This document shows positions 8,116 through 14,358 of a stretch of 24,977 nt of DNA, one piece after another. The notes beneath the pieces are model-generated. The model was not told the origin of the DNA. It saw only the letters and a list, made by a program, of their open reading frames with translations, and did not search any database. A program made the position numbers and the translations under genes. Where the stretch lies: contig DEJW01000009.1 of NCBI GenBank assembly GCA_002353585.1, positions 48,570-73,546 on the forward strand. The letters are read 5' to 3'. Every line of letters begins with the position of its first letter. The stretch's first letter is position 1. This stretch comes from Prevotellaceae bacterium UBA2738 (lineage in GTDB: Bacteria; Bacteroidota; Bacteroidia; Bacteroidales; Bacteroidaceae).

Positions 8116-8220
8116 AAAAGCATTACTTCTGGATGCAGAAGTAATGCTTTTGGCGCTAGAAGTAATGCTTCTGTCTATAGAAGCATTGTCTCTACAGATA
8201 GAAGTATTGCTTTATATGAC
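8116..8220. repeat. five tandem 21-bp units with palindromic core
   Basis: Units begin at 8116, 8137, 8158, 8179 and 8200, each exactly 21 bp. The first 14-15 bases follow the near-palindrome AGAAGTAATGCTTCT; the last 6-7 bases vary from unit to unit. The array starts 21 bp after the stop codon of the beta-barrel gene, so in that transcript it would form a run of small hairpins that may end or protect the mRNA. The role is inferred. Confidence 0.85.
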
Positions 8221-8241
8221 AGCCTGATGGCTGGGGCGAGT

Positions 8242-8880
8242 TTAGAAATAGTAGGCTACGCCGACCTGCCAGGAGTTATACTTGGACTTGAAGGAATCGA
8301 CAACGGTGGTCTTGGTGGCATTCCAGACGTTGACCTCGCCTGTCTTGCCACAGGCTATGTTGTAGTTGGCTTTGACCTCGACCTTGTCGAGCACGCAGAA
8401 GCCTACACCGACGTTGACGGAGAGGTTGCTGGAGCGCCATGTCCATTCGTTGGCGCCAAGGTACTTGCTCTTGGAGAGGTTGAAGCCGAACTGCGGACCT
8501 GCGAAGGCGAAGAGTTCGACGATGCTGACGTTGATGCCGTAGCGCACATTGATGGGGATGCTGATGGCGCGGGCGGTGACTCGCTCTGAGGCTGGGTTGC
8601 CCTGCTCGTTGGTGTATGCCACGTCGGAGGTGCGCTGGTCATAGACGGCGGAGGCGTCGATGCCGAGGCCCACGATGGGCAGTCCGAACTTGACGGTAGG
8701 ACCTACGTAGAAGCCTGAGCGGTTGTTGCCGCTGAGGTTCTGCACGCCGTCGCCCATCTTCATATTGACGAGGTTGGCGCCTGCGCGCACACCGAACTGC
8801 ACCTGGGCATGTGAATGAAGAATGAAGAGTGAAGAATTAAGAATGATAATTCCCACTATGACTATGAGTTTCTTTTTCAT
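8242..8880 (-). CDS. outer-membrane beta-barrel protein (porin-family, OMP_b-brl type)
   Basis: This 212-residue protein is predicted to be an eight-strand-like outer-membrane barrel of the OMP_b-brl_2 type, the class that includes PorT-like proteins. The start at 8880 gives a signal peptide, MKKKLIVIVGIIILNSS through HSHAQ, followed by VQFGVRAGANLVNM; the longer reading frame would run through the upstream repeat array. Alternating beta strands rich in Gly and aromatics follow (GFYVGPTVKFGLP, GPQFGFNLSK, VGVGFCVLDKVEVKANYNI), ending in the aromatic WQVGVAYYF typical of barrel insertion signals. It is the last gene after gldN on the same strand and may belong to the T9SS operon. Whether it has a secretion role is unknown. 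Part of the signal peptide is encoded by a heptamer repeat. Confidence 0.8.
   Translation of the reverse strand: MKKKLIVIVGIIILNSSLFILHSHAQVQFGVRAGANLVNMKMGDGVQNLSGNNRSGFYVGPTVKFGLPIVGLGIDASAVYDQRTSDVAYTNEQGNPASERVTARAISIPINVRYGINVSIVELFAFAGPQFGFNLSKSKYLGANEWTWRSSNLSVNVGVGFCVLDKVEVKANYNIACGKTGEVNVWNATKTTVVDSFKSKYNSWQVGVAYYF
8810..8844 (-). repeat. heptamer array inside the beta-barrel signal-peptide coding sequence
   Basis: Five in-register 7-bp units of consensus ATTCTTC (minus strand) cover 8810-8844. They encode the hydrophobic stretch LNSSLFILHSH of the signal peptide. The units are like the heptamer arrays in nearby gaps in period, though not in sequence. Confidence 0.75.
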
Positions 8881-8885
8881 ATCTA

Positions 8886-9024
8886 TTGAACTATTGAACT
8901 GTTGAACGGCTGCTGTGGTACAGCAGCAAACAGGACTAACCCTTGAACCAGCTCGCACCAGCGAGCGTTTGAACCAGAGCGAAGCTCCTTGAACCAGCGA
9001 AGCGCCTTGAACTAACTGTGAACT
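8886..9024. repeat. TTGAAC repeat array with interspersed hairpins
   Basis: TTGAAC occurs at 8886, 8894, 8902, 8943, 8969, 8989 and 9007, followed by GTGAACT at 9018. Between copies sit different perfect or near-perfect hairpins: GCTGCTGT/ACAGCAGC (8909-8927), GCTCGC/GCGAGC (8951-8966), GAGC/GCTC (8977-8987) and a shorter GCG-type one near 8996-9004. The array fills the gap between gldN and the beta-barrel gene and runs almost to the gldN stop codon. Confidence 0.8.
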
Positions 9025-9026
9025 GC

Positions 9027-10079
9027 TTAGTGCCTCTGGCGGCGCACGCTGACGCGGGCTGAGGAGCCTGTTGCGGCACTGCCTGAGCGAGAGCGTGACT
9101 TCTTGCTGACCTTGGCGTCGCCTCCTGCGCGGCGGTTCTTCTTGGCTGCTTTGCGGGCTGCCTTAGGATTTTCCTTGAGCACCTTGGCGATGGAGTCGAG
9201 GCTGTCTTTCTTGACAGGGTCGCCCCAGATGTTCTTCTCGAAGGCGAGGAGCTCGGACTCTATCTTCTTCTGCTCCTTGGTCATGGCGGAGTCGGTGGGG
9301 CAGTACTGGGCGAGGGTCTGACCGAGCATGTTGTTGGTCTTGTAGATTTTGCCTTTGTACATGCCCTTGACGAAGTAGTCGTCCATGCTCATGGTGGCAG
9401 CGTTGTTGAGGTCGCTGGTCATGATGGTCTGCTTGGTGAGGAATGGTGCTACGTCGTCATACTTCACCCAGAAGAGGGGGTATTTGCTGGCACCGTCGCC
9501 GAAGTCGTCTTCACGGCTCATGATAGGGCAGAGGGCGATGACTTTGCGGTGGAAGGTGGCTGAATACTGGTCGTAGTAGGCTGACTCCTTGATGTAGTAG
9601 GACTTAACCTCGCGTGAGGGTATGTCGGAGTTGTCGAGCTTGAGTCGGCCGTCTTTCTTCTCGTAGTAGATATGGTAGTTGTCGAGCAAGGACAGGGGCT
9701 TGACCTGTGCGTCGGGCTCGAAGGACTCGTTGCCGTCGAGTCGGTACTCGTATGCCTTGACCTGACCTGAGAGGACGAGCTTGAAGAGGTAGGTGAAGAG
9801 GTTCATCTGACTGCCTACGGGCTCTACGGGATAGTACATGCCTGAGTTGGCGCCCTCGAGCAGGTCGAGCTCGCGGTAGATGTCGCGACGCCACACTACG
9901 TCTTCCTTCATCTGCTGTGCGATGGGGTAGGATATCTGGGCACGGGTGGTGAGGGCGTTGGCAGCTGATTTCTTCTGCTGTGCTTGCTGCGCCTTGCGTG
10001 CCTGAGGCTGAGCGTCAGCCGCAAGGCTGAACGCTAACGTTAACGCGAACGCTAACAGTATGTTCTTGATATTTTTCAT
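9027..10079 (-). CDS. gldN: T9SS ring component GldN/PorN
   Basis: This 350-residue periplasmic protein forms, with lipoprotein GldK/PorK, the ring of the type IX secretion system under the outer membrane. It has a signal peptide (residues 1-23, ending AADAQ), a Gln/Lys/Ala-rich linker, and the GldN core: VVWRRDIYRELDLLEGAN, NLFTYLFKLVLSGQVKAYEY, VKSYYIKESAYYDQ and a conserved ALCPIM segment. The C-terminal 50 residues are very basic (KAARKAAKKNRR through RVSVRRQRH), an extension of low complexity. The length is near the top of the family range. The gene follows gldM by 67 nt and is the fifth gene of the T9SS operon. The signal peptide core is encoded by a hexamer repeat. Confidence 0.95.
   Translation of the reverse strand: MKNIKNILLAFALTLAFSLAADAQPQARKAQQAQQKKSAANALTTRAQISYPIAQQMKEDVVWRRDIYRELDLLEGANSGMYYPVEPVGSQMNLFTYLFKLVLSGQVKAYEYRLDGNESFEPDAQVKPLSLLDNYHIYYEKKDGRLKLDNSDIPSREVKSYYIKESAYYDQYSATFHRKVIALCPIMSREDDFGDGASKYPLFWVKYDDVAPFLTKQTIMTSDLNNAATMSMDDYFVKGMYKGKIYKTNNMLGQTLAQYCPTDSAMTKEQKKIESELLAFEKNIWGDPVKKDSLDSIAKVLKENPKAARKAAKKNRRAGGDAKVSKKSRSRSGSAATGSSARVSVRRQRH
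10030..10059 (-). repeat. hexamer array encoding the GldN signal-peptide core
   Basis: Five perfect-register 6-bp units of plus-strand form AACGNN (AACGCT, AACGTT, AACGCG and so on) make up this stretch. Read on the minus strand they encode the alternating LAFALTLAF of the signal peptide. The same hexamer recurs inside gldL and in the gldK-gldL gap. Confidence 0.8.
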
Positions 10080-10114
10080 ATTTCGATATTTCTTCGTTAT
10101 GTCGATGTCTCAAG

Positions 10115-10133
10115 TCCTCCCTCTAAGGGAGGA
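10115..10133. repeat. palindrome in the gldM-gldN gap
   Basis: TCCTCCCT and AGGGAGGA form an 8-bp perfect stem around CTA, followed by GGTGGG-type sequence. There is no T-run in the direction of transcription, so I do not call it a terminator. It resembles the palindromic element found in the gldK and DUF308 genes. Confidence 0.55.
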
Positions 10134-10146
10134 TTTAGGTGGGTCT

Positions 10147-11697
10147 TTACTTTACTACTATTTCCATTGCCGACGGCAGGGTGCGGGCTATGCCGTCAGG
10201 ACCGATGGCGTGGATGCGCGAGATGTAGAAGCGCTTCTGACGGGAGAGCTTGCGGAAGGTCTCCTGCTGGCGGGCGGAGAAGTGGGCACCGTTGCTGACA
10301 ACGGGCACGGCGTTGCCCATATTGTCGAAGAAGACGGCTTCGAAGCCTGTGACACGGAACTCGATGTCGAGCAGTCCGTCGTCGATGGCGGCACGGATGC
10401 CTGAGGCGCCAAGGAGTGATGCCTTAGCCAGTCCACCGCCGCGGAAACGGTTGTCGCCAACCTGTATGTAGGCGGTAGGGTCGGGGAGTTTGCGCACGTG
10501 GAAGGTGTACTGTCCCATCTGCACTGGCTTGCCTGTGGCGGTGCTGGAGACGGTGATGGTGACATCATGACCTACGGCGTTAGGACGGGCGATGTAGTGG
10601 CCTGGTCCTGTAGGGGTGAAGGAGCCTCCGCTCATGGTTGCCACGACCTTATTGAGCGGCACGCCTGGGATGGAGACGGAGACGGGGTTATTGAAACCTG
10701 CATAGAGCACGTTCATGAGGTCGGCTGAAACGGTGGCTGAAGGGTCAACGACGGTGTACTTCTGTGAGAAGTCGCGTCGGAGCACCTCGCCGCTGCCATC
10801 GCGCATGGTCATATAGCCTGAGAGGGTGAAGTCACCTGTGCGCCCTGCGGTGAACTCGTAGGTGTTGTTGCGCAGGTTGACCTGACGACCGCCGATGTAT
10901 ATCTCGGGCTGCTGGGTGGTGTCGATGGCTGCCATGACGATTTTGGCTGAGAAACGGTCGCCACGCACCACGGTCTGGGCGTTGGGGATGACGAAGGCTG
11001 AGAGCTTGTTGACGCGGATATCCTTGAGGTCAACATTGCTGACGAGGGCATGGAGCACCTCGCCCTCGGTGTTGCGCACGTCGTTCTGCATCTTGGAGAG
11101 GATGGTGACGGCGGCTGCCACTGGCATATCCTCGAACATGTGTTCTACCCACCCCTTGCCGAGTGCCTTAGACTGTGGCGAGGTCTCGTTGAGGAAGGTG
11201 TCATAGACTATCTTCTTGAGGTGCTCGTCGGGCATGAGGTTGGCACAGAGGTCGCGATAGTTCTCGAGCATCTTCTTGAGCTGCGGGCCTTTGCCTCTGC
11301 CTGGTGATATCATGACCTGTGAGGCTGCCTCGAGGTCTTCTTTGTTCTGTATGTTGTGTACGTCGCCATCGGCGCCGTCGGCCTCCTTGACGATTGCCAC
11401 CTTGAGTTCGTCGATGAAGTTGTAGAGCTCGTCGCTCATCTTCTTCACCTCCTGAGCCTTGGCATACCAAGGGCGTGTCTTCTGGGGGTTTGCCTTCATC
11501 TGCTCGTCGAAGTCGAGGTAGATGCCGTTGTTCTGTCGTACGGCATTCTTGGTGGAACGGGCCAGACCGTCTTCTACGATGGAGAAGCCGTTGAGCACCT
11601 CGGTGGAGACGTTCATTGCCAGCAGTGCCATCAACACCACATACATGAGGTTGATCATCTTCTGGCGGGGGGATATCGGTCTTTTCTTTATTGCCAT
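10147..11697 (-). CDS. gldM: T9SS motor-shaft protein GldM/PorM
   Basis: This 516-residue protein has a short cytoplasmic N-terminus, one TM helix at about residues 14-34 (MINLMYVVLMALLAMNVSTE) and a long periplasmic part. With GldL it forms the proton-driven motor whose periplasmic shaft contacts the GldKN ring. The N-terminal KRPISPRQKMINLMYVVL and NVSTEVLNGF are hallmark GldM sequences. A helical domain to about 215 is followed by beta domains (VVRGDRFSAKIVMAAID; PDPTAYIQVGDNRFRGG; DIEFRVTGFEAVF), ending in a barrel-like C-terminal domain. The length equals that of known GldM/PorM. It lies 150 nt after gldL, the gap being a repeat array. Plus-strand frames over it are shadows. Confidence 0.97.
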   Translation of the reverse strand: MAIKKRPISPRQKMINLMYVVLMALLAMNVSTEVLNGFSIVEDGLARSTKNAVRQNNGIYLDFDEQMKANPQKTRPWYAKAQEVKKMSDELYNFIDELKVAIVKEADGADGDVHNIQNKEDLEAASQVMISPGRGKGPQLKKMLENYRDLCANLMPDEHLKKIVYDTFLNETSPQSKALGKGWVEHMFEDMPVAAAVTILSKMQNDVRNTEGEVLHALVSNVDLKDIRVNKLSAFVIPNAQTVVRGDRFSAKIVMAAIDTTQQPEIYIGGRQVNLRNNTYEFTAGRTGDFTLSGYMTMRDGSGEVLRRDFSQKYTVVDPSATVSADLMNVLYAGFNNPVSVSIPGVPLNKVVATMSGGSFTPTGPGHYIARPNAVGHDVTITVSSTATGKPVQMGQYTFHVRKLPDPTAYIQVGDNRFRGGGLAKASLLGASGIRAAIDDGLLDIEFRVTGFEAVFFDNMGNAVPVVSNGAHFSARQQETFRKLSRQKRFYISRIHAIGPDGIARTLPSAMEIVVK

Positions 11698-11847
11698 TAT
11701 TATAACTGGAACGTTAACGATACGCTGCGCTACGATACGTGGCTATGCCACTACGATACGTCACTTCGTGACTACGATACGCACCTGCGGTGCTACGATA
11801 CGCTGCGCTACGATAACTGTGAACTATGAACTATGAACTATGAACTG
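11698..11847. repeat. hairpin-linked TACGATACG array followed by heptamers (gldL-gldM gap)
   Basis: TACGATACG recurs at 11731, 11752, 11773 and 11794, with partial copies at 11716 and 11809. The three 21-bp units each hold a different perfect palindrome: GTGGC/GCCAC, GTCAC/GTGAC and GCACC/GGTGC, all with 3-nt loops. The two outer 15-bp units have a shortened GCTGCGC insert. From 11813 to 11847 five heptamers (TGAACTA type) run up to the base before the gldL stop codon. The whole gap is repeat. Confidence 0.9.
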
Positions 11848-12735
11848 CTATGCCTTCGGCATGTTGGTGGTCATTGCCTCAATCATGCGGGCATAGATAG
11901 AGTTGAGCTCTCTGATCTTGTCGGCCATGAGCTGGGTCTGCTCGTTGATAGAGTCTTGTGTGGTAATCTGCTGTGAGGCAGACTTGAGCTGCATCTCGTA
12001 AACGCGGGCGATGCCAGTGAGCGTGCGGTTGAGGTTTTCCATCTCTTCGCTGTCGGTGGCGAGGCGTGCTGAGAGCTGCTCCACCTTCTGAAGGGTCTCG
12101 TTGAGCTGTTCGAGGCGCTCCACATAAGCGGTGGTGGCTGTCTCCATAGCCTCGGCAGTAGCAACACTGACGGCTGGCGCTGGAGCACCGATGACGGTGC
12201 CTCCTGCTGCAACAGCGGCTGGCGATGCAGCGGCTGATGTTTCAGCAGCGTTGGCAGCAACGGCAGCGGCTGGCTCGAAGGTGATAGGCTCCTGAGCAGT
12301 GGCTTGGTTCCCGTTAGCGTTCCCGTTCCCGTTACTAACCCCACCAATGATGATGGTGCCGCCCTGTATGCCAGAAGCGGCATAAGGAGCGCTGGCTGGT
12401 GCGCTGACAGGCTCGTCGTCGGTCTCGTCGAACGGTGCCTCTACGGCATTGTCGATGATGCTATCGTCCATGTGGTTGTCGAGTGTCATGTCGATGGTTG
12501 ACTTATCAAACGGACGGTCGAATGCCGAGATGAAGAACACGAACACCTCGGTGCCCATGCCGATGAACAGCATGATGTTGGCACCTGGAAGGTGGGTGAG
12601 CTTGAAGAGTGTACCGAGAATTACGACTGCAGCACCCCATGAGTAGGCGTAGTTCATGAACGTCTGACCTGGCACGCTGTCCATCCATTTCTGCATGAAA
12701 TAGATGAAGTTTATTTTGCTATACTTTGTTGACAT
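11848..12735 (-). CDS. gldL: T9SS inner-membrane motor protein GldL/PorL
   Basis: This 295-residue inner-membrane protein provides the proton channel of the T9SS motor around the GldM TM helix. Two TM helices are visible, about 29-46 (YAYSWGAAVVILGTLFK) and 52-70 (NIMLFIGMGTEVFVFF). Glu63 in the second helix and Lys45 at the end of the first occupy the places of the charged residues known to matter in the GldL motor. The cytoplasmic part has an Ala/Pro-rich, low-complexity middle (about 105-210, including NGNGNANGN) and a C-terminal coiled coil (VERLEQLNETLQKVEQLSA to the end). The middle linker is partly encoded by a hexamer repeat. The gene follows gldK by 67 nt. Confidence 0.96.
   Translation of the reverse strand: MSTKYSKINFIYFMQKWMDSVPGQTFMNYAYSWGAAVVILGTLFKLTHLPGANIMLFIGMGTEVFVFFISAFDRPFDKSTIDMTLDNHMDDSIIDNAVEAPFDETDDEPVSAPASAPYAASGIQGGTIIIGGVSNGNGNANGNQATAQEPITFEPAAAVAANAAETSAAASPAAVAAGGTVIGAPAPAVSVATAEAMETATTAYVERLEQLNETLQKVEQLSARLATDSEEMENLNRTLTGIARVYEMQLKSASQQITTQDSINEQTQLMADKIRELNSIYARMIEAMTTNMPKA
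12307..12336 (-). repeat. hexamer array inside gldL
   Basis: Five in-register hexamers of plus-strand form GTTNNN (mostly GTTCCC) encode the SNGNGNANGN stretch of the GldL linker. The hexamer is the reverse complement of the AACGGG units in the gap just upstream of gldL, 410 bp away. Confidence 0.75.
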
Positions 12736-12748
12736 CTTATTAATTTTT

Positions 12749-12805
12749 AACGGGAACGATAACGGGAACGTTAACTATAAACCGTAAACCGTAAACTGTA
12801 AACTA
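12749..12805. repeat. hexamer-to-heptamer array filling the gldK-gldL gap
   Basis: Plus-strand AACGGG/AACGAT-type hexamers (12749-12772) pass into heptamers of TAAACCG/TAAACTG type (12771-12805). The last heptamer contains the TAG stop codon of gldK. Only about 13 bp next to the gldL start are free of repeat. Confidence 0.85.
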
Positions 12806-14296
12806 TCTTTTCTTTTTTCCTCTTGCATTGATGCTGGCAGAGCTGGCGAGTGAGCGCACGCAGCGGAAACCGATGTAGGAGCGTGGCTGGTTCTGATACT
12901 CCCATGAGCGCCATGCCGAACGGATGTAGCTCTCGGGGTCTTTCCACGAACCACCTCGAACGCTCTTCTTCTTCAGACGGTAAGGGTCTTCCTTGGCTGC
13001 CTTATACTCCAGCTGAGGGTTGAAGTCGTTCATGGCCTCGACGCCTGCCTCGGTGTAGATGGTGGAGGTCCACTCGGCTACGTTGCCCGCCATATCGAAG
13101 AGACCGTTGCTGTTGGCTGAATAGATGCCCACCTTTGAGGTGATGAGGTTGCCGTCCTTGGTGTAGTTGCCGCGGTCGGGCTTGAAGTTGGCAAAGAAAC
13201 AGCCGTCGCCGTTCTTCACGTCAGGATTCTCCCAAGGAAACTCGGTGCCGTCCTTGCCGCGAGCGGCATACTCCCATTCAGCCTCGGTAGGCAGACGGTA
13301 ACGCTGTATGTAGCGTGCTGCGCCTGAGAGACCCTTGAGCAGATATTCGGTGCGCCAAGCGCAGAAGGCGTTAGCCTGTTCCCATGTAACGCCCACTACA
13401 GGATACTCGTTGTAGGTGGGGTTAGAGAAATAGTTGCGCAGGTACATCTCGTTGTCGCTGTTGGTGAAGTCGTTGACCCAACAGGTGGTATCGGGATATA
13501 TATTAATAATGTACGTGTTGAGGAAGTCCCACGGACCAGAGAGCGGACGGTTGATGGTCTCGCGCACTATGCGGCCCTCATCGTCGATGTAGGCTGTGTC
13601 CTTGGATATCATCACCACCTCGTTCTCGTTTACTACGTGGTCGGTGTTGAGGTCGCGCTCCTCAGCCACGAGGCGGTTGCGACGAAGGGCTGCCGTAACG
13701 TAGTCGTAAATCTCGTAACGATAGTTCATCTGCGAAGCGTCGAGCATCTTCTCGCCAGTAACGGGGTTGGTCTTATAGAGACTCTCGATGGCGCGTTGCT
13801 CGTCCTCGTTAGGTTTGCGAGGCAGGTTCTTCTTCCAGTTGAGGTGAGGGGTGACAGGATCACCGTTCTTATCCTCGGTAATCATGTAGGTCTCGTCGCC
13901 GCCATAGGCTGGGTCGGCAAGACGTGTGCGCAGAATGCTGTCGCGCACCCACATAACAAACTGGCGGTACTTGGAGTTGGTAATCTCATACTCGTCCATC
14001 CAGAAACCATCGACAGAGATGTCTTTCACTGGTGTGGTCTTGCCCCACAGAGAGTCTTCCTTCTCAATACCCATGCGCAGGAAACCGCGGTTTATCAACG
14101 TCATGCCGTAAGGGGTAGGCTCCTGGAATCCTTTGCCAGTGCCCACACCAGTCACCTCGCCGCCCTGCTTAGACTGCGCCATCTTGCCTCCGAAGCAGGA
14201 GGTAAGCATAATGAGGGCGAAAAGCAGACTCACCCCCAGCCCCTCTCTGTGAGCGAGGGGAGAGATATGCACGATTCTTTTTAATCTTAACATCAT
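12803..14296 (-). CDS. gldK: T9SS ring lipoprotein GldK/PorK
   Basis: This 497-residue outer-membrane lipoprotein pairs with GldN/PorN to form the T9SS ring. It has a lipoprotein signal ending LTSC (Cys34) and a formylglycine-generating-enzyme-like (sulfatase-modifying factor) fold: PYGMTLINRGFLRMG, VDGFWMDEYEITNSKYRQF, PVVGVTWEQANAFCAWR, YRLPTEAEWEYAARG, NGLFDMAGNVAEWTSTIY, SVRGGSWKD and the closing YIGFRCVRS. This fold is structural in PorK, with no known enzyme role. The length fits the family. The signal peptide is unusual: residues 11-24 (ISPLAHREGLGVSL) are encoded by a palindromic repeat. It is the second gene of the operon after porP. Confidence 0.96.
   Translation of the reverse strand: MMLRLKRIVHISPLAHREGLGVSLLFALIMLTSCFGGKMAQSKQGGEVTGVGTGKGFQEPTPYGMTLINRGFLRMGIEKEDSLWGKTTPVKDISVDGFWMDEYEITNSKYRQFVMWVRDSILRTRLADPAYGGDETYMITEDKNGDPVTPHLNWKKNLPRKPNEDEQRAIESLYKTNPVTGEKMLDASQMNYRYEIYDYVTAALRRNRLVAEERDLNTDHVVNENEVVMISKDTAYIDDEGRIVRETINRPLSGPWDFLNTYIINIYPDTTCWVNDFTNSDNEMYLRNYFSNPTYNEYPVVGVTWEQANAFCAWRTEYLLKGLSGAARYIQRYRLPTEAEWEYAARGKDGTEFPWENPDVKNGDGCFFANFKPDRGNYTKDGNLITSKVGIYSANSNGLFDMAGNVAEWTSTIYTEAGVEAMNDFNPQLEYKAAKEDPYRLKKKSVRGGSWKDPESYIRSAWRSWEYQNQPRSYIGFRCVRSLASSASINARGKKKR
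14231..14269 (-). repeat. palindromic repeat embedded in the gldK signal-peptide coding sequence
   Basis: CCCCTC (14240-14245) and GAGGGG (14255-14260) form a hairpin preceded by CACCCCCAG. Its translation, SPLAHREGLG, is the sort of peptide produced when a common G/C-rich palindromic element lies in a coding region. A related degenerate copy lies in the DUF308 gene at 17475-17528. Confidence 0.65.
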
Positions 14297-14322
14297 ATAT
14301 TTTTTAATTATTCTTTATACTC

Positions 14323-14358
14323 TTAACCCTTAACCCTTAACTCTAAACTCTTAACTGT
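14323..14358. repeat. heptamer array in the porP-gldK gap
   Basis: Five in-register 7-bp units (TTAACCC, TTAACTC, TAAACTC and TTAACTG types) run from 14323 to 14357, and the next unit overlaps the porP stop codon at 14359-14361. Sense-strand form is RGTTAAG. Confidence 0.9.

Larger units (their letters stand above)
7733..8241. other. gene-free region rich in structured repeats
   Basis: I see no credible gene here. From 7788 to 8049 the sequence is dominated by AGGGAGGT and its complement arranged in inverted fashion; from 8116 to 8220 there is a five-unit 21-bp array. The stretch 8050-8115 is AT-rich (including TTCCCTAATAAAAAATAACA) with nothing recognisable. The region separates the end of the T9SS-linked beta-barrel gene from the regulator promoter. 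Confidence 0.8.

Noticed and set aside
8116..8220. CRISPR array
   Set aside because: The units are only 21 bp, with tails of 6-7 bp between cores, far too short for spacers, and there are no cas genes nearby.
8227..8642. ORFs overlapping the beta-barrel gene on both strands
   Set aside because: They have low-complexity composition caused by codon bias of the real gene, with no promoter or recognisable domain.
10115..10133. Intrinsic terminator between gldM and gldN
   Set aside because: The stem is strong, but there is no T-tract after it on the minus strand, and it lies inside an operon.
11716..11814. CRISPR array or att-site cluster
   Set aside because: The variable parts are 12-nt perfect palindromes rather than foreign spacers, and no integrase or cas gene is present.
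10060..11836. Plus-strand ORFs over gldM and the gldL-gldM gap
   Set aside because: They are shadows of gldM; the frame through the gap reads repeat DNA as RYDT-type peptide with no support.
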